Below, piece by piece: positions 23,603 to 30,833 of a stretch of DNA of 40,167 nucleotides. The notes beneath the pieces are model-generated. The model was given only the letters and a program-made list of their open reading frames with translations. It was not told the DNA's origin and did no database searches. The position numbers and the translations under genes were made by a program. Position 1 is the stretch's first letter; each line of letters opens with the position of its first letter. This stretch comes from Gammaproteobacteria bacterium (GTDB lineage Bacteria > Pseudomonadota > Gammaproteobacteria > HK1). The stretch lies in contig JAACFO010000023.1 of assembly GCA_009937425.1 (NCBI GenBank), positions 1 to 40,167 of the forward strand. The letters are read 5' to 3'.

Positions 23603-24487
23603 ATGAACACTGAGGGAGAGAGTCAACCAATGAGTTTGCGTGATCGAATCGGCATTGACCTGGGACGCAAGATGGCGTTGGAAGAAGGAATCGCCTGGGC
23701 GGGTTCCAATGATGTCCACTACGTGGACGCGCAGATCGACATTGCGCCGAACGCACTGGAAAGCTTCGACGACGCGCGCTGCCTGACGGTTCGCAAAGCC
23801 TGCGACGACAACGCCATGCATCTGGGACTGCATACGTTATCCGCGGTGAATACTGCCGAGGTGTCGCCTTTTCTTCGCGACGCCGTCGACCAATACCTGC
23901 GGGCCTACATGGATCTTGCCGTCAGGCTGAATGCGGAGTGGATCGTCGTGCATGCCGGTTATCACTTCACCAGCGATAAATCGCTGCGCATGCAGGCGAG
24001 TCTGGATCGGATCAAACGTGCCGCGGACTATGCTGAAAAAGTCGGCGCCAAGCTGTTACTGGAGAACCTCAACTGGGAGCCGGATCACGCCGAGGTGCAC
24101 TATCTCGCACACGACGTTGAAGAGTGCCGCTATTTCTTCGACGCCATCGACTCATCGTCGTTGGCTTGGTCGTTTACCGTCAACCATGCAACTCTGGTGC
24201 GGGAAGGAATCGATGGTTTCATCGACGCGATGCCCATGAACCGCTGCGAGGAAGTACGCCTCGCGGACAATAACGGCGAGTACGAGCTGCACATGTTTCC
24301 GGGTGACGGCATCATCGATTTTGGCAACATGTTCCAACGCCTGGAGGGCGGAGGATTCACCGGACACTACACCAATGCTTTCGGGAGTCTCGAGGACTGC
24401 CTCAGGGGCAGGGATGTGCTTGTCGAGATGGCTGAGGCGGCCGGAATTCCTGGCGACGCTGATCGACCGACGGATCGGACAGGTTAG
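23603..24487 (+). CDS. Sugar phosphate isomerase/epimerase-like TIM-barrel protein
   Basis: 294 aa from ATG at 23603, chosen because GGAGAG lies 5 nt upstream; MSLRD at 23630 is an alternative. The fold is the xylose-isomerase-like/AP-endonuclease-2 barrel: WIVVHAGYHF (metal-binding histidine), KLLLENLNWE (glutamate ligand), WSFTVNHATLV (aspartate position replaced by N in VNH), and ELHMFPGDGIIDF (histidine and glycine-rich end). Members isomerise or epimerise sugars or keto acids, including hydroxypyruvate. It diverges from the SAF-domain dehydrogenase. Its stop overlaps the stop of the convergent Tat-aldo-keto reductase gene through the shared bases TTAG. Confidence 0.8.
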   Translation: MNTEGESQPMSLRDRIGIDLGRKMALEEGIAWAGSNDVHYVDAQIDIAPNALESFDDARCLTVRKACDDNAMHLGLHTLSAVNTAEVSPFLRDAVDQYLRAYMDLAVRLNAEWIVVHAGYHFTSDKSLRMQASLDRIKRAADYAEKVGAKLLLENLNWEPDHAEVHYLAHDVEECRYFFDAIDSSSLAWSFTVNHATLVREGIDGFIDAMPMNRCEEVRLADNNGEYELHMFPGDGIIDFGNMFQRLEGGGFTGHYTNAFGSLEDCLRGRDVLVEMAEAAGIPGDADRPTDRTG

Positions 24488-25419
24488 AGGCTCTCCACGT
24501 AGCGGACCATCCGCTCGCGCATCTGCCGGTCGGGCAATCGACCGTACAACGCGCCCATGTTCTCCTGCATGTGGTCCGTTCGCGACGTGGCGGGAATCGC
24601 GCAGGTAACCGCTGGATGGGAAACAATGAACTTGAGGAAAAACTGCGCCCAGTTTGCACAGTCGCATTCGCCAGCCCATTCCGGCAGGGTATGGCGCGCG
24701 AAGTAGTCGAACAGATCGCCCCCCCGGAATGGCCGGTTGGCGATCACCGCCTGTCCGCGTTCCGCCGCGAGCGGCAGCAGGCGCCTTTCCGCCTTGCGGT
24801 CCAGAATGTTGTAGGTGAATTGCACGAAATCCAGCGGCTGCCCGGTCATGACTTTGACCATTTCATCGTGGCGGCGACCGTGAGATGTTGTTACACCCGT
24901 GTAGCGGATGCGACCCTCTGCCTTGTGCGCCAATAGCGTCTCCAGGTGGCTCTCCCAGTCCAACAGATTATGGATCTGCATGAGGTCAAACGCCTCGATA
25001 CCCCATAGCCGCAGCGATTCCCGCATCTGCTCGACCCCGCGGGCCTGCAACCAGGTCCATACCTTTGTGGCGGAGAACAGGGGTGGCTTTTCCGGCATGC
25101 GCTCGAGGCAATAACCGATGACCTCCTGGGAAGATCCGTACATGGGCGATGAATCGACTATTGCTCCGCCCAGCTCGAAGAAGGCTTGGAGCACCTTGGC
25201 CCGGTTGTCACGAAGCGCCTTGTCTCTACCCACGTCAAAGGTGATCCACGACCCCATCCCGATCACCGGAACCTGTTCTCCAGTCATGGGAATGGACCTT
25301 CTGAGGATTGTTCCAGGCGCAAGCGTGGCGGAGCCGACACCCCGGGATTGCGTCATGGCGAGGGCCGCCAGGGATATCAGGAACTCGCGGCGGCTCGGTC
25401 GGAGGCGGGTTCGCTGCAT
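24484..25419 (-). CDS. Tat-exported aldo/keto reductase
   Basis: 311 aa. Residues 9-14 read SRREFL, a twin-arginine motif followed by the hydrophobic ISLAALAM stretch, so the folded enzyme is probably exported to the periplasm by Tat. The aldo-keto reductase tetrad follows: D and Y in IVDSSPMYGSSQE, K in SATKVW and H in LMQIHNL. Typical family members are cytoplasmic and need NADPH, so a periplasmic one would need cofactor loaded before export or a different cofactor. Mature length is near 280 aa, normal for the family. It converges with the isomerase and diverges from the hydroxyacid dehydrogenase. Confidence 0.8.
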   Translation of the reverse strand: MQRTRLRPSRREFLISLAALAMTQSRGVGSATLAPGTILRRSIPMTGEQVPVIGMGSWITFDVGRDKALRDNRAKVLQAFFELGGAIVDSSPMYGSSQEVIGYCLERMPEKPPLFSATKVWTWLQARGVEQMRESLRLWGIEAFDLMQIHNLLDWESHLETLLAHKAEGRIRYTGVTTSHGRRHDEMVKVMTGQPLDFVQFTYNILDRKAERRLLPLAAERGQAVIANRPFRGGDLFDYFARHTLPEWAGECDCANWAQFFLKFIVSHPAVTCAIPATSRTDHMQENMGALYGRLPDRQMRERMVRYVESL

Positions 25420-25556
25420 GCCATATCATTAGCAGCAAACGGCCTCACACGGCAATCCAATTGGGACTATTGCTGCGCCGGATCAACGGTCGCTCGCGAC
25501 AAAGTGGTACAACCGCTGCTCATGGGAAATAATAGCCAGCTGTAGAGGTAGTGAGC

Positions 25557-26522
25557 ATGAGCGTGCCTGCAAAAATCGTCGTACCAGGGGATGATCCGCC
25601 ACAAATCGCTGATTCCCCGGCCCTCGACCGCCTTTCGGGCTGGGGCCAGGTGGTCGTATATTCGGATCGTCCGGCCAGCGATGAAGACAAGATCGCACGG
25701 GTACGAGATGCCGACGTCATTTTGAATTCACGCTCCGCGGTCACGTGGCGCGAGTCGGAATTCGCACAACTGCCGAAGCTGGGGCTGATCGCCACCTGCT
25801 CGGTGGGCACCGACGCCATTGACCTGGAAGCCGCCCGGGGGCGCGGCATCGTGGTCTCGAATCAGCCGGGCGTCAACGCACCGTTTGTGGCCGAGCACAT
25901 GTTCGGCTTGATGTTCGCCGTCGCCAAGCAATCGGCGGTACAAACCGCCGCACTCAAGCAGGGAAAGTGGTTGCTGCCTACCAATGTCATGCTGCAAGGC
26001 AAGCGCCTGGGAATAGTCGGTACCGGTGCCATCGGCGCGGAAATGGCGCGGCTGGGGCGTGCTATCGGTATGGATGTGGTTGCGTGGACCTTTAATCCGT
26101 CATCTGAACGCGCCAGGTCACTTGGTGTCGACTACGTATCCCTGGAGGAGTTGCTGGAGAGCTCCGATGTGGTCAGCTTGCACGTGCGATTGACCCCCGA
26201 GTCAACCGGTCTCATAGGCGCGGGTGAACTCGCACGCATGAAATCCACCGCCATCCTGCTCAACGGTGCCCGCGCCGACGTAGTCGACAATGAAGCGCTC
26301 GTGGAGGCTCTCGAACAGGGGCGGTTATTTGGCGCGGGTATAGACGTGTTCTCGCAGGAACCCGCGCCCGCGGACGATCCGATTCTGTCCTGCGAGCGCG
26401 TGGTGCTCACACCACACGCGGCGGATCAAACGCCGGAAGCGGTGACGGCCACCAACGAAGCGGCGGTAGACAACATTATTGCGTTTCTGGAAGGCAAGCC
26501 ACGTGTTAACGCGGCGCAGTAA
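25557..26522 (+). CDS. D-isomer-specific 2-hydroxyacid dehydrogenase
   Basis: 321 aa from ATG at 25557 (AGAGG 8 nt upstream; GTG at 25551 is possible). The NAD(P) site GTGAIG is at 155-160. The catalytic triad can be placed as R239 (NGARADVVD), E268 (DVFSQEP) and H287 (TPHAADQ), although the usual ARG-G is AR-A here. Such enzymes reduce 2-keto acids such as glyoxylate or hydroxypyruvate to 2-hydroxy acids or the reverse. It begins an operon with a small membrane protein gene and the HpcH/HpaI aldolase gene, so it could process the keto-acid product of the aldolase (inference). Confidence 0.88.
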   Translation: MSVPAKIVVPGDDPPQIADSPALDRLSGWGQVVVYSDRPASDEDKIARVRDADVILNSRSAVTWRESEFAQLPKLGLIATCSVGTDAIDLEAARGRGIVVSNQPGVNAPFVAEHMFGLMFAVAKQSAVQTAALKQGKWLLPTNVMLQGKRLGIVGTGAIGAEMARLGRAIGMDVVAWTFNPSSERARSLGVDYVSLEELLESSDVVSLHVRLTPESTGLIGAGELARMKSTAILLNGARADVVDNEALVEALEQGRLFGAGIDVFSQEPAPADDPILSCERVVLTPHAADQTPEAVTATNEAAVDNIIAFLEGKPRVNAAQ

Positions 26523-26563
26523 TGTGTTTGTTTCTTGACGTTCGAACGTCGCTGAGGAAAAAC

Positions 26564-26860
26564 ATGAAGCGTTCAATAACAACCGGGAGTGGCACCAAGG
26601 GGCGACCATCGCGCATTGTACTGCCAGTAGTCGCTGTAGGCGCCATCGCATTCGGTTGGTTAATGATTGCGGCGGCACATGACGTGGCAAACGGAACGCT
26701 GGCAGCGGCCATTCGCGCCAGCGGCCATCCCTGTGCGAGAGTCATCAAAAAGGAACGCTTGAGCGGAAGCGAATCGGTTTGGCGCGTGCATTGTAATTCG
26801 GGACACTTCCAAGTCACGATGAAAGGCGATTCCGCATCGGAAGTCGTGGCGCTCGATTGA
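26564..26860 (+). CDS. Small membrane-anchored protein of unknown function
   Basis: 98 aa from ATG at 26564, supported by GAGGAAAAAC directly before it; a frame from 26522 would overlap the preceding stop and lacks such a site. A basic N-terminus (MKRSITTGSGTKGRPSR) leads to one hydrophobic helix (about 17-37, VLPVVAVGAIAFGWLMIAAA). A short, probably periplasmic domain follows with two cysteines (GHPCARV and RVHCNSG) that could pair as a disulfide. The family is not recognised. It sits 41 bp after the dehydrogenase and 14 bp before the aldolase gene, so it is part of the operon. No enzyme motif is visible. Confidence 0.6.
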   Translation: MKRSITTGSGTKGRPSRIVLPVVAVGAIAFGWLMIAAAHDVANGTLAAAIRASGHPCARVIKKERLSGSESVWRVHCNSGHFQVTMKGDSASEVVALD

Positions 26861-26874
26861 ACGACGATCCATAA

Positions 26875-27636
26875 ATGCGCCGCAACGCTATTAAAGCAAA
26901 ATTTGCCGCCGGGGAACCCGCCTTCGGATGTTCCATCATGATTCCGTCACCACAGATCGTGGAAATGGCCGGCCATGCGGGCTTCGACTGGGTACTGATC
27001 GATATGGAGCATGGCACCATTACACTGGAAACCGCCGAGCTCATGATCATGGCGGCCGAAGCCGTGGGGATCACGCCAATCGTGCGCCCACCCAGCAATT
27101 CGAGCGCCGACATCACTGCGGCCATGGACCGCGGCGCCGGGGGAGTACAGGTACCTCACGTGAACACTGCCGAGGATGCTCGGCGCGCGGTGGCGGCAGT
27201 CAAATTCGGCCCCGGGGATCAGCGCGGTCTGGCCTCGGGTACGCGACCTGATCGCTACGGCCTTGCCGAGGCCATGCCGGATTTCGTCGAACGCAGCAAC
27301 GTGGAATCGCTGGTGTGCATTCAACTGGAGCACGGCAGCGCAATCGACAACCTGGACGGGCTGCTCGGCGTAGACGAGGTGGACGTGTTTTTTGTCGGGC
27401 CCTCGGATCTGTCCCAATCCATGGGACATCCCGGCGATCCGAAGGCGGAACCAGTGAAACAGGCGATCGAGCAGACCCTGGCGAAGATCGTCGCGGCCGG
27501 CAGAACGCCGGGGATGCCGGCGGCCACTAACAACATCGGCGATGTCCTGGACCGGGGTGTACGTTACATCTATACGCACCTGCCGAAGCTGCTCAAGACG
27601 GGTTCAACTGAGTTCCTGCGCGCGGCCGGACGCTAA
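26875..27636 (+). CDS. HpcH/HpaI-family class II aldolase
   Basis: 253 aa, the standard length. Conserved residues are visible: H46 in WVLIDMEHG, R71 in PIVRPPS, metal ligands E152 in CIQLEHG and D178 in GPSDLSQSMG. The enzymes cleave 2-keto-3-deoxy or 4-hydroxy-2-keto acids into pyruvate (or oxaloacetate) and an aldehyde using a divalent metal. The IQLEHG segment (usually IE at this place) is slightly unusual. It is the third gene of the operon after the 2-hydroxyacid dehydrogenase, and converges with the PPOX-reductase gene with stops 4 bp apart or overlapping. The substrate aldehyde is not predictable. Confidence 0.87.
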   Translation: MRRNAIKAKFAAGEPAFGCSIMIPSPQIVEMAGHAGFDWVLIDMEHGTITLETAELMIMAAEAVGITPIVRPPSNSSADITAAMDRGAGGVQVPHVNTAEDARRAVAAVKFGPGDQRGLASGTRPDRYGLAEAMPDFVERSNVESLVCIQLEHGSAIDNLDGLLGVDEVDVFFVGPSDLSQSMGHPGDPKAEPVKQAIEQTLAKIVAAGRTPGMPAATNNIGDVLDRGVRYIYTHLPKLLKTGSTEFLRAAGR

Positions 27637-29282
27637 CTCCCGGAACCCGCCGGACCGAATGTTTCCGTGTGGACGCGGCTCCCGGGGACGCCTGCGGCCA
27701 TTATTCCCGACTGAATATCTCCCATGAAGCCCACCGGGCCGCACAGATAAAAATCCGCGTCGAGTCCCGGCACCAGACGAGTGATGAGTTCGCTGTCCAG
27801 CCTGCCGGTTGAATCGAAGTGGACACCGGGAAGATCCTCGGGCCGCGGCCGGCTGTAAACCATATGCGTGTGGACGCGCGGGTGACCGGCGACGAGGGAC
27901 CGGACTTCGTCGGCGAGTGGATGGTGATTGCCGTCGCGGGCGCCATGTATGAACCAGACGTCTTTTGCAGCCGAATCGCGGGTCAGGGCGTGCAACATGC
28001 TGACCATGGGTGTCAGGCCAACCCCAGCACTGATGAGCACGACGGGCCGATGGGTTTTGGCAAGCACGAACTCGCCCGCGGGTTTGTGTGCGTCGATAAA
28101 CGCGCCCTTCTCGAGGCGCTCGTGAAGATGGCGGGACGCAACCCCGTAGTCCTCCCGCTTCACGCTGAGTCGGTAGTGCCCGTCGCCGGGCCCATTGGAA
28201 AGCGAGTAAGTGCGGCGAACCGGCTCGTCATGGCCCGGCACTTGCAGCTCAATGGGCAGGTGCTGACCGGCCTCGAATTCCGGCAGCAGTCCTCCGTCGC
28301 GGGCCTCCAGGACGAATGACGTGACGTCATCGCTTTCACGGATCTTGTCGACGAGACGAAGTGTTCGAACGGATTCGGAAGGAGCACCCCAGCGCAAGGG
28401 CAGCGCCGCCGGTAGCTCGATAACCTCGTCCAGCATGAAATAAACCAACCGCCGCGCGCCGGGAAATCGGGAAACGTTCTGCGAGTCCCAATCGATACTG
28501 GTGCGGCCGGTAAGTTGCAACAAGCTACCGCCTTCGAAATCGACGAAAAGCAGACCGGCGCGAGGATCCGCGACCAGATTCCCGATGGTGTTGTAGTGAT
28601 TGTTTCCCGCGTAATCCGGAAACACCAGTCGGGTGGCGGATTCCAGGTGCACGAACCCGGGATCGCCGCCACGGTGTGAGGCATCCATGCCGTACATGGG
28701 CTTGTCGCCATCGCCGTGGTGCCCGCTTGCGATGAAAAAAGTATCGGCTGCCGTGATCCATTCGCGCATCGCCGGCGACAGCCGGGAGCCACGGCGCGCC
28801 GGCAGGGGCCGTGGCGGCTCCGGTACGCGTTTCCAGGAGCGCTCGTGGATATATTGCGGGCAGTTACCGAAAGCCTGGTCCACCTGGAAGTTAATGGCGC
28901 TTTCGTCACCGTTCCCGATGCGTCCGTTTACACGGTTTCGTCGACGTGTTTCCAAACCGATGCCGAGGAGGCCCAAGTGGGCGCCGGTCGTGAGTGCACC
29001 CTCCAGGGCGTCGCCGGGCACGGGCTTTGCCTCGATGGTCAGGTGGCCGGGATCAGGCGAGCGCACGAATCCGGGCGAACCGGTCAAAAGGGTTGCCCAG
29101 GGGCGCCCTTCCCGGTCCCGCGCGGCCGCGACCAGGAAGGGCAACGACGCGTGAAAGATGCGGTGTTCTTCCGGTAAATAGGGACGCACCACTTGCCGTG
29201 CCCAGGGTTCGATCTGATCACGAACCCCCAGCCGAGTCTGCACCTGTTGCTCGCCTTCATGGAACGGAGATGTGTTAGACAT
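27633..29282 (-). CDS. Fusion of a PPOX-type flavin domain with a flavohemoglobin-like reductase module
   Basis: 549 aa from ATG at 29282 (GAGGTGACC upstream; a longer reading from 29378 lacks support). The N-terminal 300 residues belong to the pyridoxamine-5'-phosphate-oxidase-like split barrel (FLVAAARDREGRPWATLLTGSPGF, NTIGNLVADPRAGLLFVDFEGG). The C-terminal part has a ferredoxin-reductase module: RTYSLSNGPGDGHYRLSVKRE for FAD, VVLISAGVGLTPMVSML and FYLCGPVGFM for NAD(P), ending HTETFGP exactly as in bacterial Hmp flavohemoglobin. The 2Fe-2S domain often found after this module is absent. It probably moves electrons from NAD(P)H through FAD to the PPOX flavin. It follows the VOC gene by 41 bp. 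Confidence 0.82.
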   Translation of the reverse strand: MSNTSPFHEGEQQVQTRLGVRDQIEPWARQVVRPYLPEEHRIFHASLPFLVAAARDREGRPWATLLTGSPGFVRSPDPGHLTIEAKPVPGDALEGALTTGAHLGLLGIGLETRRRNRVNGRIGNGDESAINFQVDQAFGNCPQYIHERSWKRVPEPPRPLPARRGSRLSPAMREWITAADTFFIASGHHGDGDKPMYGMDASHRGGDPGFVHLESATRLVFPDYAGNNHYNTIGNLVADPRAGLLFVDFEGGSLLQLTGRTSIDWDSQNVSRFPGARRLVYFMLDEVIELPAALPLRWGAPSESVRTLRLVDKIRESDDVTSFVLEARDGGLLPEFEAGQHLPIELQVPGHDEPVRRTYSLSNGPGDGHYRLSVKREDYGVASRHLHERLEKGAFIDAHKPAGEFVLAKTHRPVVLISAGVGLTPMVSMLHALTRDSAAKDVWFIHGARDGNHHPLADEVRSLVAGHPRVHTHMVYSRPRPEDLPGVHFDSTGRLDSELITRLVPGLDADFYLCGPVGFMGDIQSGIMAAGVPGSRVHTETFGPAGSGS

Positions 29283-29323
29283 GATGGTCACCTCACTCGC
29301 GTCAAGAACGGACATCACTGTGC

Positions 29324-29740
29324 TCAGGCGACGGGAAGGGCGATGACTTCGAGGCGAATGTTCCCGGGTATGCGGCACATCATGTGCTGGGCCGGGCCGG
29401 CGCCCAGTGGCTCGGGTGCGAACTCGATCTGAACATCATCGCGAGCGGCCAGCTCGCTGTGCAAGACCTGCAACGCCGCCGGGTCGGCGACACCCAGAGC
29501 CAGGTGATGGAGACCTATTACCCGCCTGCGATCGAAGGGAACGGCGCTCTCCGGATCCTCTGCCTGCCACAAGGTAATCATGGTCGTGCCATCGCTGAGG
29601 AACACCGCCGGGTAGTCGGGCACTTCCCCAACAGTCTCGAAGCTGAGTCCTTCGGTGAAGAAACGCCGGGCGTCTTCGAGACTCGGGACGGTCAGGCCTA
29701 CGTGGTGGACGCCCAGGGTTTTCGGTGTGGAAGTGGTCAT
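29324..29740 (-). CDS. VOC-superfamily protein (glyoxalase/dioxygenase fold)
   Basis: 138 aa from ATG at 29740, chosen for GGAGAAAC 3-4 nt upstream; a longer frame to 29827 would run into the promoter region. Two beta-alpha-beta repeats are visible: VHHVGLTVPSLEDARRFFTEGLSFE, and GLHHLALGVADPAALQVL with a late RLEVIALP strand. Metal ligands would be the H of VHHVG, the H of LHHLALG and the E of RLEVI, consistent with metalloenzymes such as glyoxalase I or epimerases. The substrate is unknown. It precedes the PPOX-reductase gene as the first gene of an operon and diverges from a LysR regulator gene, a typical control arrangement. Confidence 0.83.
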   Translation of the reverse strand: MTTSTPKTLGVHHVGLTVPSLEDARRFFTEGLSFETVGEVPDYPAVFLSDGTTMITLWQAEDPESAVPFDRRRVIGLHHLALGVADPAALQVLHSELAARDDVQIEFAPEPLGAGPAQHMMCRIPGNIRLEVIALPVA

Positions 29741-29788
29741 TCTGTTTCTCCAATGGTGGATTCGATAAACCTGAGGGGAATTTAGGAC

Positions 29789-29817
29789 TTGTGTCGTTTG
29801 GAATAAATGCCGAGAAT
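29789..29817 (+). promoter_or_regulatory. Candidate promoter of the LysR gene in the divergent control region
   Basis: TTGTGT, 17 nt, GAGAAT, in the 117-bp gap between the divergent VOC and LysR genes, 41 nt before the LysR start. In the reverse direction TTGTCA occurs at 29819-29824, and TAAATT can be read as a -10. LysR proteins commonly bind such gaps at T-N11-A sites; no single best site stands out. Confidence 0.3.
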
Positions 29818-29857
29818 CTGACAACACTCTTCCGTTTTATGGAGGAATAACTTCCAC

Positions 29858-30742
29858 ATGGACAAACTCCTGGCCATGCGCAGTTTCGTAGCCATCGTCG
29901 ACCGGGGAAGCCTTACGGCGGCGGCAACCGATCTCCATCGCTCCCTGCCTACAATGGTGCGCACCCTGGCCGCCCTGGAAGAAAGCCTCGGCACACGCCT
30001 GCTGCGCCGGACTACCCGGCGCATGTCCCTGACTGCCGAGGGCCGGGTCTATCTCGAGCGTTGTCGCAGCATCCTCGGCGACATCGAGGAAGCGGAAGCC
30101 TCGGTCACGCGGGATCAGGTCGAGCCCCGTGGCCAGGTGCGCATGACCGCCCCGGTGCTGTTCGGCCAGATGCACGTTGCTCCCGCCTTGAGTGAGTTCT
30201 TGAATCGCTTCGGTGAGGTGCAGATCGAATTGCTGCTTCTGGATCGCGTGGTCAACCTGGTGGAGGAAGGCATCGACCTGGCCATACGCATTGGCCATCT
30301 TGCCGACTCCACGATGGTTGCTGTACCCGTCAGCCAGGTGCGCCGTGTCGTGTGTGCGAGCCCGGCACTGCTTCGTACGCTGGGCATACCAGCGCATCCC
30401 AGCGAGATGAGCGAACATCCCTGCGTGCGTTTTCGCGGCATCAATCCCGGAGATAGCTGGTCTTTCCAGGATGCGGGCCGGGAGATCTCGGTCAAGACTC
30501 GGGGAAATTTTACCTGCAACCAAGCTGCCGCGGCGGCCCAGGCCTGCGCCGAGGGCCTCGGTTTCGGAATGTTCCTTTCCTATCAAGTCGAGCCCCTGGT
30601 GCGGGCAAAACGCCTCGAGATCGTCCTCGCAGACTTCGAGCTTCCGTCGCTCCCCGTAAGCCTCGTCTACCCGGAGGCCCGACTGGTCTCGACGCGACTG
30701 CGTGTGCTACTCGACTGGTTAAAGAAGACGCTGAGCGGGTGA
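29858..30742 (+). CDS. LysR-type transcriptional regulator
   Basis: 294 aa. The N-terminal winged helix is standard (MDKLLAMRSFVAIVDRGSLTAAATDLHRSLPTMVRTLAALEESLG, then TRLLRRTTRRMSLTAEG, residues 1-64), and the effector domain from about 90 has the LysR_substrate pattern. It resembles the DhcR/PA-type subgroup with VRMTAPVLFGQMHVAP. It most likely controls the divergent VOC and PPOX-reductase operon and its own expression, with a small-molecule inducer. AGGAATAAC precedes the ATG. A strong hairpin terminator follows 25 nt after the stop. The inducer cannot be told. Confidence 0.88.
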   Translation: MDKLLAMRSFVAIVDRGSLTAAATDLHRSLPTMVRTLAALEESLGTRLLRRTTRRMSLTAEGRVYLERCRSILGDIEEAEASVTRDQVEPRGQVRMTAPVLFGQMHVAPALSEFLNRFGEVQIELLLLDRVVNLVEEGIDLAIRIGHLADSTMVAVPVSQVRRVVCASPALLRTLGIPAHPSEMSEHPCVRFRGINPGDSWSFQDAGREISVKTRGNFTCNQAAAAAQACAEGLGFGMFLSYQVEPLVRAKRLEIVLADFELPSLPVSLVYPEARLVSTRLRVLLDWLKKTLSG

Positions 30743-30766
30743 CCGAAACTTCGATAAGATTATTTT

Positions 30767-30816
30767 AAAACCGTCTCTGACCCGGGTTTCCCGAAAACCG
30801 GGTCAGAGACGGTTTT
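30767..30816. terminator. Bidirectional rho-independent terminator
   Basis: A 19-bp perfect inverted repeat, from AAAACCGTCTCTGACCCGG to CCGGGTCAGAGACGGTTTT, with a 12-nt loop. The arms end in T-runs in both directions (TTTTT on the plus strand, TTTT on the minus strand). It lies between the LysR stop (30742) and the stop of the dehydratase gene (30834), serving both. Confidence 0.85.
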
Positions 30817-30833
30817 TCCGGTTTCTCGGAACC

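Noticed and set aside
24484..24487. Stop codons of convergent genes overlap in TTAG
   Set aside because: Common compact arrangement; no regulatory meaning can be supported.
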